Assembly (NCBI GenBank): GCA_030272585.1
Contig: BSYQ01000004.1
Location: forward strand, 2,108,001 to 2,172,000
Source of the DNA: Bryopsis sp. KO-2023
Taxonomy: Eukaryota > Chlorophyta > Ulvophyceae > Bryopsidales > Bryopsidaceae
Length of the DNA: 64,000 nucleotides
Direction: 5' to 3'
This document shows, one piece after another, positions 11,061 to 24,000 of the stretch; the stretch's first letter is position 1; each line of letters begins with the position of its first letter. The notes under the pieces are model-generated. The model was not told where the DNA came from. It worked only from the letters and a program-made list of their open reading frames with translations, and did not search any database. Position numbers and translations under genes: made by a program.

Positions 11061-11943
11061 AAAAAGCAAATCGCAGGTCTGCACATCCAAACTTGTTTTC
11101 TGTTTGGCATCCCTGCTCCTTGAACCAATCTTGCTTGTTGTGTAATTGGTGCCTTGATCTTCACACAAAAGGGATATGGTGCAACTTCTATTTTTAGAGT
11201 TTGAAGAATAGACGGAAAGGCGCATGCAAGCATCTTGCGATTCTTCTTCCTCTCTTCTGTTTCTTTTTTCTTCTTAATATACAAAAAAAACACAGCAAGC
11301 AAAAGGGGTCATGTTTATCATGGCCAGCTATTTCGCCTCTACTTTTTCATCAAACTTCCCCCCACAACAATCTGGTTTCCCATTTCTTCTGATCACTGTT
11401 GAATACACTCGTTCGCAACAGCGATACCGAGTGGTGAAACGGCCGCCAAAGAACGCTTTACAGAATGTAAGCAAAATAAACGACCATACACCCAACCACC
11501 TTCTTCCTTAAATCTCATCCTTTCTCTTTGAGTCTTCCCGACTAAACCCCATGACCGACTCAGTTCTGATCCCGTTTACTGTATTCCACATCACTCTATT
11601 ATACAGTTGTGCAGGACAGCAGCAGATTTAATGGTAGACTGGAGGTGGAGATGACTTCTAAAGTCAGGCATGCTTGAGAACCCCCCCCCCCCTGCAAATC
11701 CTTCTGCGAAGCTCCACTCATCTTGATGTTGCTTCAGCTCAACCAGGATCGTCGCCTCGTGCCACGTGACACTATTTGTGTTGTATTGTCACACTTTTGA
11801 TTGAGACGAAATTCATTGGTGGTGTGATTTATGGCGTGCCGCTCCACGCAACCCGCGTGCGCTGCTGCCGAAGGTGTGAGAAGTCGAGCGAATTTCACAT
11901 GACGAAGAAAGAACCCAACAGAGAGGGGTCCATCGGCGGAGGA
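11061..11943. other. Intergenic upstream of the silk-like gene
   Basis: No coding region recognised. Contains a T-rich stretch near 11,260-11,290 and a C10 run near 11,681. Confidence 0.5.
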
Positions 11944-11950
11944 TATATAA
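11944..11950 (+). promoter_or_regulatory. Probable TATA box of the silk-like gene
   Basis: TATATAA in GGATATATAAGGCGG, 202 bp upstream of the start codon at 12,152 on the same strand. Position and context fit a TATA box with a 5' leader of about 170 nt; not tested. Confidence 0.5.
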
Positions 11951-12151
11951 GGCGGTCGCAAGACAGAAGAGCCATCAAATTAACTGCTGCTTACTCGCTG
12001 CTTTATCAACTGCTATTTATTTTCGGCTGCTGTATTACGAAGAAAAGGTTCGTCGTCGAGCGACGGATCTGTTGATCGACTTGGTGACCTTCTTCCCTGG
12101 GTGTCTTTGTTGGGAACAACGAGCCTGTACGAGGGAGGGAACGCGATAAAG

Positions 12152-15100
12152 ATGAAGGCCGGCTTGTTGGCTGTTGCCCTTCTGGTGATGCTGCACCAGG
12201 GCTCCTTCGCAAGTGCTGCGGTTGCGTGCCCTGGGGCGGTGGACTCGAGCTGCTCGGCTTTCAGCACGCTCGAAATATTGGTCACGGGTGGGAGGTGCGT
12301 CGGCACGGCCAGCGCGGACTGCACGGTGAGCGGAGCACTCCCTCGATTGAAATAATATTCTTGCATCCATCCACCACCTTGTGATTTCTGACGAGCGAGC
12401 TGTTCGGTTCCGCAGGCTGTGACGGAATCCACCAGCGTGTTCAAGGAGGCGTTCGATGAGTGGTGGGGCGAAGAGGGAGTCTGCGACTCGGGGAAAGCCG
12501 AGACCGCCGTGACGTCTATCGCGACGGCTGTGGCCAAGGTCTGGTCCAACGCTGCAGTGAAGGTCGACTGCGAGGGGCATGGCTTCGCTTGTGGTTGGTC
12601 CATCTCCAACGGAAACGCCTTCGCGCTCGCTTTCGCCGAAGCGATCGCTCAAGCTGCTGCCGAGGCAGGGGCTGGCACCGACGCCAACGGTTTCTGCTTC
12701 GCTGACGTCCGGGCAGTCGCCGGTGTTTTCGCAGAGGCCGCCGCGGCCGCCCAGGCCGACACCTGCACCAATGGCGGAGCTTCCGAAGACTTCGAAAACT
12801 CCTACGTGGAAGCCGTCCAGAAGGGAATCGCGACCGCTTTCGCGAGAGCCACCGCCAGCGCTTGCGACGGTGAGTCCTGGCGCTTCGCCCATAAAGTCCA
12901 GCACGCACGTGACCTCACCGTTGTTTGTTACATATGGGAATGTTCGTTGCTTCTCACGCTCGATTGTGTGGGTGCTCCACAGCTGACGGCGAGGTCTCCG
13001 CGTCCAGCGAATGCTTCGGCGAGGCCGAATCATCCACGGAAGGCGGTGTGGCCAAGAATGGCGACGTTTGCGGAGGAATCCAGCAACTCGAGGCGTGCAC
13101 TGGAATCGTGAAGGACAAGTGTTGCCACTCGGATTTCAGGAGGTCCCTGTGCACTTGCCGAGATTGCAACGGTCCTTGGTTCAGAAAAACCAAAGCCGGC
13201 GACGCCAAGAAATCCTTTGCCAACAGGGCCGGGGACCTGTGCTTCTGCTTGGACACGACTGGTGAGTTGAGATGGGATTCATCTAAAGTGCGTTTGCAGT
13301 TTTGCACTTGTTTTTGCTTGACGTCTGTTCGACCACATGCATGTGCTCAATGGGTCGTCGTTTGTCGGCAGATGACGGCGTTGAGGAGGAAACTGTCGAA
13401 TCCACTGAGAAGAAGCAGACACCCCCACCACCAGTGGAGGAAATCGTGCAAACCCCGCCTGCACCTGTGGAAACCCCACCTGCACCCGTGGAAACCCCAC
13501 CTGCACCCGTGCAAACCCCACCTGCATCAGTGGAAACCCCACCAGCACCCGTGCAAACCCCGCCAGCACCCGTGCAAACCCCACCTGCACCAGTGGAAAC
13601 CCCGCCTGCACCAGTGGAAACCCCGCCTGCACCTGTGGAAACCCCGCCTGCACCTGTGCAAACCCCACCTGCACCAGTGGAAACCCCACCAGCACCCGTG
13701 CAAACCCCGCCAGCACCAGTGGAAACCCCACCTGCACGAGTGGAAACCCCGCCTGCACCCGTGCAAACCCCACCTGCACCTGTGGAAACCCCGCCTGCAC
13801 CTGTGGAAACCCCGCCTGCACCTGTGGAAACCCCGCCTGCACCTGTGGAAACCCCGCCTGCACCTGTGGAAACCCCACCTGCATCTGTGGAAACCCCACC
13901 TGCATCAGTGGAAACCCCACCAGCACCCGTGGAAACCCCACCTGCACCCGTGGAAACCCCGCCTGCATCAGTGGAAACCCCACCAGCACCCGTGCAAACC
14001 CCGCCAGCACCCGTGCAAACCCCGCCAGCACCCGTGCAAACCCCACCTGCACCCGTGGAAACCCCGCCTGCACCTGTGGAAACCCCGCCTGCACCTGTGG
14101 AAACCCCACCTGCACCCGTGCAAACCCCACCTGCACCAGTGGAAACCCCACCAGCACCCGTGCAAACCCCACCAGCACCCGTGCAAACCCCACCTGCACC
14201 AGTGGAAACCCCGCCTGCACCTGTGGAAACCCCGCCTGCACCTGTGGAAACCCCGCCTGCACCTGTGGAAACCCCGCCTGCACCTGTGGAAACCCCGCCT
14301 GCACCTGTGGAAACCCCGCCTGCACCTGTGGAAACCCCGCCTGCATCTGTGGAAACCCCGCCTGCATCTGTGGAAACCCCACCTGCATCAGTGGAAACCC
14401 CGCCTGCACCCGTGGAAACCCCGCCTGCACCCGTGGAAACCCCGCCTGCACCTGTGGAAACCCCGCCTGCACCTGTGGAAACCCCGCCTGCACCTGTGGA
14501 AACCCCACCTGCACCTGTGCAAACCCCGCCTGCACCGATTAAATCCGTACCGGCCCCTGTTGAGGTGGAGACGACACCAGCTGAGCCAGAAATCATTGAA
14601 CCAGCACCAGCTCCAGTTGGCATTGAGGAGACCCCAGCTGCTGAAGTGATCCCTGAGAGTACCGAGGCTGACTTGGAAGAAGAGGCAGCTCCGCCCATGG
14701 AGGCTCCTGTGCTGGCCATGGGAGGCGAAGCAATGGAAGATACCCCTGAAGCTGTTCCAGAGGCGATGCCCCAGAGTCCCGAGTCCGACCTTCCAGTCGA
14801 GGAAAAGCCAGCCCCTCTCAAGGAGGGTCAAGTTCTGGGGGACGAGGCGACCGTCACCTGCCCTGGAGCCGTGGACACCACCTGCTCGGCGTATTCTGCC
14901 CTTGAGATTCTTGTCACTTCTGGCTCTTGCAGCGGAACCGCAAGCGCTGACTGCACGGTGAGAATCCTTTCGCATGAACCATACCGCCGCTACATCTCAT
15001 CCCAGACGATAGAGACCACAAAACTAGATCGGATGAAAACGTCCGTTCCATGGTTCTGAGGATCGCTTCTTGTGTTTGACAGGCCGTGACCGAGTCCAGA

Positions 15101-15926
15101 AGCGAGTTCAGGGAGGCGTTCGATGAGTGGTGGAGCGATGATGGCGCCTGTGATGGCGGCAAGGCGGAGGCAGCCGCCACAGCTGTTGCCACAGCGATCG
15201 CCAAGGTGTGGGCTAACGCCTCCGTCAAGGTGACCTGCGAGGGAATGGGTTTCGCTTGCGGATGGTCCATCGCTGATGGTCAGGCCTGGGCCATCGCATT
15301 CGCCGAGGCGGTGGCGCAAGCCTCTGCCGAGGCCGGCTCTGGGGGTGCGGAGGGTTTTTGCTTCGCCGACATCCGAGCTCTTTCCGGCGTCATCGCCGAG
15401 GCTGCTGCCAAGGCCCAGGCAGATGCTTGTACCACTGGCGCCACCGTGGAGGACTTCCAGAACTCGTATGCCGGTGCCATCCAGATCGGCATCGCGAGCG
15501 CCTTTGCTCGAGCCACTGCCGAGGCCTGCTCTGTCGGTGAGTCTTTTGCCCACCTTATCTTGTGAAAATATGAAGATATCCGTGCATGAAGAATGCTGAA
15601 ACGCTGACGTCCGCATGTTGTGTTCCCCAGATGGAGAATTGATCGCATCCAGTCGGTGCAACGGTGAGGCAGAGTCTCGCACGGAGAGCGACAGCTTTGC
15701 CATAGGCGACGCCTGCGCTGGAATTGCCCAGATCAAAGCTTGCACCGGGCCTGGGATGGGGATGTGCTGCGACAGTGAATTCAAGAGAACGCTGTGCAAC
15801 TGCAACAGACACGGATGTGCCGCCGGACCCTGGATCAAGAAATCCGAATTCAACGCCGAGAAAAACACCATGCGGTCGTTCGAAGACAGACAGAGGAACG
15901 TCTGCTTCTGCACTGGGAACTACTGA
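12152..15926 (+). CDS. Secreted two-module silk-like protein with a Pro/Thr repeat linker
   Basis: Six exons, all closing in phase: 12,152-12,325, 12,416-12,869, 12,983-13,261, 13,372-14,957, 15,083-15,536 and 15,631-15,926; 1,080 residues. Residues 1-22 are a signal peptide (MKAGLLAVALLVMLHQG…). Two homologous modules (about 23-310 and 796-1,080) follow the same exon plan: a CPGAVDxxCSA start, an AVTES…FDEWW motif, a very Ala-rich helical stretch (AFAEAxAQAxAEAG, FARATA), then a Cys-rich tail (CTG…CCxS.F.R.LC.C…CFC). Between them lie about 52 TPPAPVE/Q heptads and an acidic spacer. I do not recognise the module as a named family. The signal peptide, even Cys spacing and extended linker suggest an extracellular structural or matrix protein. 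Relic exons of the same family lie at 208-357 and 36,268-36,410. Confidence 0.85.
13448..14539 (+). repeat. 21 bp minisatellite coding TPPAPV(E/Q) heptads
   Basis: About 52 head-to-tail 21 bp units, consensus GTGGAAACCCCGCCTGCACC plus T, wholly inside exon 4. Variant units (CAA for GAA, TCA for CCA, CCA/CCT/CCG wobble) recur in blocks, as expected from block duplication. Because the unit is a multiple of three and lacks stops, long open frames also appear on the opposite strand; they are artefacts. Confidence 0.97.
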
Positions 15927-18900
15927 CGATTGTCTTTTGCTTCCGGTGTTTCAATCTTTTCCGCGAAAGGGAAAAGAGCAATGTTTAGTATGGAAACATT
16001 TCCAGCAAAATAGGCTTGTGTTTGGAGGGTCGGCAAAACCTTTTGGTGGTGAAAGAAAGGGACGCAAATATGCGGAGGGAGGAATTGTTTATTATTTTCA
16101 AAATTGGTGCCAAAGTTTTTTGCTGGCTTGCAAACACGCATTGCGGGACACGCAATGGAATTCAGTTGTGATCGGAATTTGTAATTCATTCTTTTCACCT
16201 CCTGCGAGAAGCAGGCAGGTTGAAGCCATCAACATTGTCTCCACGCAAATTTCAATTGGCTTTTTTCTTCACTTTGATGATTGGCAGTTGCACTCAATTG
16301 CAACGGAGAGGGAAACACTCTTCCAAGCACAGATAACATGTTGCTTGTGTCTTTCAAGCTGTCATTTGCATACGATATGATTGTGCCTAATCCTGGATGT
16401 GCTGGAGGCGGTTTCCTCAGGAAAAGGATGATAATGGCTTGGATTCCCCAGCCATTCCCCATTTGATGGCACTATGTGCTTTCATCTCTTCTGAAAAATG
16501 TGAAGAACCTTGTCAAAGTCATGAATGAGTATGACAGGTACATAATTTTTTTGTCATTTTCTCGTTATGCAGTCTTAAACATGAGCAAAACTTTGATACA
16601 GACTCTTCTCGAAGCACGCCGATCCGTTGGCCTCAGTGTGTGAAAAAATAACTATCGAATTCAAAATAAATGCCAAGATCTTTTGTGATCCATCTAACCT
16701 TGCCAGGATTCTTCAGTGAATTCTGTTAATGAACTGAAATGAGCAACAGCAAACATTCCTGGTCACAACAAAAATTAATGTATCCCCTTTTTTTGCATCA
16801 GTAGAAATGAGGCCAGGGCATACTGTACCGTCACAATTTGGAGAGATGCTCACTTCCTTTTCATTGGTGATGAACTGGATGGAGGGTCCAGGACTATGTG
16901 TAGATGTTTTTCATTTGATTCTCACTGTCTCTTGAATTGACCAGTCGGAATTTCTCGGGCTGTTTGCGATAGTGACAATTTTCTTGAAGGAAATCTGAGG
17001 CCTCGAATGGGAGAGAGAGAAATGTCTCTGGCCATGAGAGCTCCATGTTTTTCACAGTTCTTCTCTGTTAGGGAGAATCTCGATACGGGTTTGGGAAGTG
17101 CCACACTTCACTCTAGACCGTCGGAAATTCGTGGGGAGGATACAGGATGGGATCCCATTGTTCATTTTATTCTTTTCAGACGTATTCAAAAAGTACAAAA
17201 TAGATAAAGATCTCTCAAAGCATGAGTTGGCCTTATCTGGTATGCCGACTCTTGTTGTTGCCACTGTTTTTGATACTTGAATGCAAGGGGGTGTCAGTGC
17301 TGTGGTGGTGTTTTTTTCTGGAAGGCATTCATTGGTTTCACTGCATGTGGCCACACATTTCAAACCATCCTTCCTTTTGATAGATGATCACCAGGCCCCT
17401 AAAAATTCCAGCTCTTTGTTTGGGTGGGAATGCCTTCGTTCTTTTGGGGGCAGAAGGACTGCTGCGTTTTTCGATCCAAGTTTCGCTCCATCAATGATGT
17501 GCAATTGGAATCCAAAGCTCGTTTAAATCGTTTAAAAAAACAAGTGCAACAAGAATTGCATGCAATGAAAGTTGAAGTTTTATAGAACTGAAAGCAACAG
17601 CTCTGTGGAAGGAACATATTTATTCAGACCAGCTTCAATTCCTTTTTACACCACCATCAACTGCTTTGTTCCCAAAAGAGAAAAACGACGTTAAAAATGT
17701 GAAGATAAACAGAAATATTACTTTTTCACCCTGCTCATTGTGGAATTAGTTAATCGAGGTCAGCTTGCTTGGGATTCCTTCTTGTGCTGCCTCCGGTGTA
17801 TTGTGTAACAGCAAACACAATGTATCGATCCATACCAAGAGGCTTTGAAACGAATTCGATCAATGACAACAGCTCGGCTCAATTTCTTTCGGCTCCAGGT
17901 TCTTTTCCTTTCTTGCAGCCTCTTTGCATCTAAGGCTAATCAATTCCAAACGTTGGGGATTTATTTTCTTCTAAAAATACTTGCATAAGCAGGCACACCA
18001 GCTGGCTTCAAGTTCGGCGCGGTCGTGGGGCTTGGCCAAGGGGGGTGGGGAACATGGCTCTTCTCCAACTTTATTTGGATAATATAATGCATGTTTATAT
18101 GTTTAGACATTTGGAAATTTTCAATGCTTATCAGCAGTTTCTGACATTTGGTTCTACGTAATCACCACGATGTCCAAGGTGCAAGGGTTAAAGCTTTATG
18201 GTTTAAGGTTCAGGATTTGGGTAACATCCCGTTGAGGCTAAAGGTTTTGCTGCTGTGGATCTTCTATACAAGCTCCTTTCTCGAGGGAGAAAACAAACCG
18301 GATAATTTATTGTCAACTGTTTTTTTCTGTGATTTCAGACGGGGAAACTTGTTCAGACGAACTTGAGCACCTGAACTGATATTTTCCCAAGCACACAATC
18401 CGAAACAGAACCGGCCCTTGGCTGCTTTTTCCAGTGGGGGAAAGCGGCCCTGTATTCTTTAACCATTGGGATTTCGCTTCCCCATTGAAACGATGGCAGG
18501 AAGAACATTTTCATCGATTCTAGTTCAAAATAACAGACACACAATGAACACTAAAAGGGTTGCTTTTTGGGATCATGGCAATTTTTGTTGGCTGGTTGTG
18601 CTGCCGTTCTTGAAACATATCCATGCACAGAATCGTTCCTTGGTGATTCTCTGCCTGGGACAATAAATCGATCAGGCTTGAAAAAAAGACAAAACGTTCA
18701 TTCTGGTGGTGCTCATTCAAGTCTTTGCTGGAGGCGGAACCTGAGGAGCCGATAAGCAGAGAAAACATGGTGTGACATTTTTTCTTTTCGTATCAGCGGT
18801 TTGCAAACCAATTGGCAGCAATGAGTCGTCCAGGTTGAAGTAACTCCCAAAGACCATTAATGCGCTTAAGACAGGAATCCCACATGTGTCGTCTTGATCC

Positions 18901-20990
18901 CTTCTCAAACGTTGGGTTCCCAAGCTCGAAAATCAGCAAAGCAATGAATCACCATGATAGCCTCTGTCCTGGCAAGGTGTGCCAACCGGATCAGCGCCAT
19001 CGACGCGGCAGATTAAATCCAAACCCTTTGTGTGGCGACGATGTGAATATTCGATAAGAAGCAAGAGTTTTCCAAGCCGACCCCACAGCAGATCCACATT
19101 TGGGTCTGTAAGTTTGGACGATGCACATTTCAGGTGCAAACAATGGACACGTTAATTCGGGGCCCAACTTCGTTATCGCCTGACCAGCATTGGAACGCGA
19201 GCTACCCTCTGCTCAATCGATTGCAGCTTCTTGGCGTATCTTTTGTTTGTCGTTTCGACAGATTCCCACCATCAACCCCTTGTTGATCTGGTCGTTCGTT
19301 ACGCACGATTCACTCCGACGACGCGGCGACTTGGAGTTTCTGTGTCATTGACGGCCTTTCTTTGCAGGTATTTCACGCGAATCAATCCCGATGCGAATGC
19401 AAAGGTCGCAGTCGGTTCAAGGTATAGACTTCAAACAAGAACAAGTAGTGCATTTGTATTTGATTTGTATGGATAATGCGCAATCGTTATAGTGGGATTC
19501 CACAATAAGTTCCAAGTCAGAAGTGAAGTTGGCCAAAGAAGTTACAAAGACCAGTGGTTACAATTTAGATCAGTACGATCAATAATTTAGATAAGTGAGA
19601 TTAGAGATTTGGATTTTAAGGAATCATGTTTTTTGATCGAAAAAAATGAATGAATGAATGTGGAGGACCCGCGTTTTTTGTTGTCACCGTGTCCATTAAC
19701 TTAAGACACGATGCGCAAGGGCGTCCCTCGTCGCTGTCCCTTAAAGACGTCGGAGCATCCGGGCAAGCTGTGAACCGCTTCCCAGTACCACCTTGTCAGG
19801 GCTCTCGCCTCACGACAATCAGAAATCGCCGGACTTAGGAGGTGGTGTTTGATCCTCTGCCGTGCCTTTCGAGAAACTCTTGCTGAAGTTGCGTCGGGAA
19901 AAATGTAGACGTGCTGCTTGTTTCATTGTTTTCGTGGAACTTTGATCACCATATTTGCAAGAACGACTTGTCTTTCGCCTGTCGCACACACCCCTTGCGA
20001 CCAACGTGCATTTATTTTTTCACTTCGTGTGCGTTTCTCATGTGCTTGTCTGTTTCACATAGGCCTCTCAGATTTCGAACTTGCAGCTCCTCCTTTCTTT
20101 TCTCGCCCCCTCCGCCTCACCGTGTGCGTGTTTTCTGATTGCGGGTTTTTGTAACGTCCCGAAGCGCGCGTGTGTTCGGGGACAACTCCCAATCATTTAA
20201 TACTCCGAATCATTGATATGTTCAATAACTGCTTGCAATTTGTCAAGCCCCTCCAGGCCACATTCGCAAACAAACCATGTTACACCAGTCTGGGATTTAT
20301 GATATCATCTCAGAAAGAGGGTCAGAATTGGGAAAAAGGGGAAGGCACCCTTCAATCCGCTTTCCAACAATCTTTTTGTTATCTAAGTGCTCTTGCTGCT
20401 TGCAAGTGCAATGAAAGTCGGTGGTTGTATAGATTGGTTGAGAAAACGCAACATATTTTACGGCAGATTTAGGTGGATTGAGTTTATAAACTTTTTTTCG
20501 CATTGGGTCATATTTTTTCATTCCAACAAAACTTCCTGTACAGTATTCAATATGTTGAATACTTTCCAATTGTGCCTAGCCATCCAAACTTTCACTTCAT
20601 TTTGATGTGATAAAACGGCCCTGTGGAATTCACTTGACGCTGATGTATCTGTTTGAACTGCCCCACCCTCTTGTTTCTCGGAAAAGTTGCAATGGCGTTT
20701 CCCTCTCACACATCGGAGTTACTGATCTGATTTTTGATGATCCAAGAGGTAATTCATTGCTAGCTGATATATTATGACTAATAGTCTTGACAGTTCAAGC
20801 TCGATACCAACAATCTAACACCAATAACAAAGGAATGTGGCGAAAACCCCCACCCCCTCCCCCAGGATGCATCATACCACACAAAGAACTGTGTCTTATG
20901 AGCAGGTGAAAAAAATTGAAAAAAAAACCGAAAATTTTCCTCCCTCACAACCAAAACTCTGAAGCACTTGGACAGCAAGGAAAATCTGCA
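15927..20990. other. 5 kb without a recognisable gene
   Basis: Both strands hold only short frames with no splice-phase continuity and no family signature. The first few hundred bases are likely 3' UTR of the silk-like gene. A minus-strand stretch at 18.93-19.14 kb has a faintly ankyrin-like composition but does not align convincingly. Confidence 0.5.
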
Positions 20991-21033
20991 AGCCATGGTG
21001 GAAGCCATGCGTGATGGAACGTTTCCTGACAGG

Positions 21034-24000
21034 TCAACCCTGCAGAATTGCTCTGAGTCGTTTTTTCTCTCCAGCACCACACACTCCCTCTCCACATTCC
21101 CAGAACACCCAGCTATCAGTCAGACACCCACAAATCACATCCACAGCCTTGTTCCCATCTCTGTTTTCGATATCGAGATCGGCGCCAGCCTCTATCAGGA
21201 CTTTCATGGATTCATCATTCCCACCAAAAGCTGCATGCATTATCGCAGTGAAGCCATAGTCGTCTTGGGCATTTTTATCGGCTGCTGTGTTCAAAAGTAT
21301 TCGAGCAAAGCTTGCTTTTCCAAAGCCGGCAGCGACCATGAGTGGGGTGGCCCCCCCTCTGCTTCGAGCATTCACATCTGCACCTATCGACATTCTCCAC
21401 ACAAAGCCCTATCAGTATTTTGATAGACCAATACTAAAATAATGAAAATAATAATAATAATAAAACAATATTAATAATAAATGTTACCAGGGAAACGCCG
21501 AGCACACCTGATTCCAGAAGAAAGCGAACCACATCCGCATCATTCTTCGTCGCTGCAACCATCAATGGGTCAATTCCACTGTCTCTGCTCAAATCCACTG
21601 TCGCACCTACAAAACAGCAACCCTTTTGAAGAGCAATTGTCATTGTTGTAGAGGTGTGAACACCTGTCTGGTTTCTTTTGTTGAGAAAAATTAGCACACC
21701 TCAGGACACGCTGAGAGGCTTTCTGGCACAGCTTACCAGCTTTGATCAAAACCTTGACAACATCCAGGTGTTCGAATTGTGCAGCGAGAAACAATGCAGT
21801 TATCTCCTGGCCATTCTGTGCATCGACATTGGCCCCTGTGCAACATGGAAAAATGCATCTAATTTTGACTTGTCCTCGCAACACATGCGATCTTGATTGC
21901 TCAGGATAAACACACCCCTATGCACACCATCAGCTGCCTGGAGATACTCCCGAAGCATTTTTTTTGTGACCTCTCCTGAACTGGCACTCGAAATGCAATG
22001 CAAAAGAAAACAGTGTGCTTCCCAAAATATGCTGTTCAAAATATGCTGTATCTGAGCTGACCAAAAGTCTGCAGTTCTTATCGCCCATGAAGAATCTGGT
22101 TATGCCATATCATAGCACAGACAGAAGTGTTGCAATCCCCAAGGGCACCTGATTCCAGAAGAAACTCAACCACCTCCAATCGACCATTCTGGGCTGCAAT
22201 AATCAATGGGGTGAATCCATTCTTAGCTTTCAAATCCACCGTTGCTCCTGAAACGATAAAGAAAAAAGCCCCACAAAATCGGTTCATTTCTTCGAAAAAC
22301 ATAGAGAATGATAAAGGTTCCACAAAGGACAGTCTAAAAAAGTCAAATCGTGGGCACATGCTTTAACTCAAACAATAAAATAATGTAAAGGAGATGGAGT
22401 GTTTTCCAGAAAATTATAAACGAGGTGGGAATCAGAATATGAAACAAAAAAAATGCAATATGTTTGGGTTTGGGGAGACCCGACATTTTTTCAAAGGTGA
22501 AGAAGCATACAATATTTTATTGAGAAGAGTAAAAATCTGATTCACAAGTGAATAAGATAGCTGGGTCGACATCAATATTTTTTGATCCACAATTTATTTA
22601 TTTTTTTCCTGAAAAGCTGCAACACAGACCTTGCAAGAGAGGAACCGGAATCAGGATTTTTTTTTTTAATCCATGGATAGGATCTCTGTCAAACCTCACC
22701 TGCTTTGACGAAGACTTTCACAACATCCAAGTGACCTTGTTGCGCGGCGAAATACAATGGAGTCGTGCCCTTGTTATTTTGTGCATCAAGATCAGCCCCT
22801 GGATCAAAGGGATCATGGAAAATAGTGCAACACATCCTGTGCATGATTTCTTTCCTCTCTTGTAAAAATGCTCAACGGGTGTTTCCAGCACATGGTTGCA
22901 CATCCACAGTCGAAAAATAAACAGGAGCATTTCCAAGGAAGTGGGTTCGAATATCCAGATGTTTTTTTTGTTTTTTTTTTGTCCCGGCGACAGCAGAATC
23001 ATGAGTATCTGTGTTCGAAAACACATGCAGAATTCCTCTGCCAAAATTCTGAAAATCTATCGGGTGGTTAATGATTAGGTCTGAGCAGGTGGGGGAATTT
23101 TTTCCTGAGAGGCACCTGATTCCAGAAGAAACTCAACCACCTCTATGCGATTCAAATACGTTCCATGCATCAATGGGGTCCGACCATTTTCATCTTTCGA
23201 ATCCACTGCTGCTCCTGGAACACAAAAAAACCTTATTTTTTGCTGATTTTCAGAACATGAAAAAAAGTTTGCAGTGGTGTTCTGGCAATAGCTGATAGTC
23301 AATGGAGCCATCCCCCTTTTGTTTTTCCTTTTTTTTTTTGTTTTCGACTCCAAGGAACAAATAACTTACTCTGTCCCAGTTTAACTGTCCATTTGTACTT
23401 GGAGTCACAGCTCAAGAGTAAAAGATCCAATTGATGTGAAATTTTGTGGGAAGCATCCCTAAAAGTCGTGAATTAAGCTCACGAAACTTTGGTGAAAGAA
23501 ATACTGCTTTTTTTCCATTGCAATGGGGCATTTTTGATTTATTTAAACGATTGATAAATATATTCTTACGAACACTGCTGAAAGAGGCATCCTTTGTGAC
23601 ATTTTTCCACACAAAATAAAAGTGCAACCGCATATATCTTCTGTGTCAACATGCGGACCTGCTTCAATCAGAGCCTTCACAACATTCAAATGGCCATGCC
23701 ATGCAGCAAGACTCAATGGAGTTAAGCCTGTGTCATCTTGTGCATCAATCATGGCCCCTGCAGCAGCAATCGAAAAAAACCAAAAAAAAACCCTCGAAAA
23801 CCAACATAATTATTTCCAGAAATTGCCACATTAGATATTCATGAGCCAAATTTTTCTTGTCAGGAGTTATGTATCGATTTGATACGATAGGAACTGGTCT
23901 GCGGAAAAACATGCACATGTCTTGAGATTTTTCTTTAATCACCTGCTTCGATCAACGTTTCGACTGTTTCTGCATGACCCTCCCTAGCAGCGGCATGCAA

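Noticed and set aside
13279-14821. Long open frames on the minus strand (up to 512 codons) and in a second plus frame
   Set aside because: They arise because the 21 bp repeat has no stop in several frames; composition is periodic and they lack splice support.
18933-19139. Ankyrin-like composition on the minus strand
   Set aside because: Only a few residues resemble the repeat, with no splice sites and no paralogue match.
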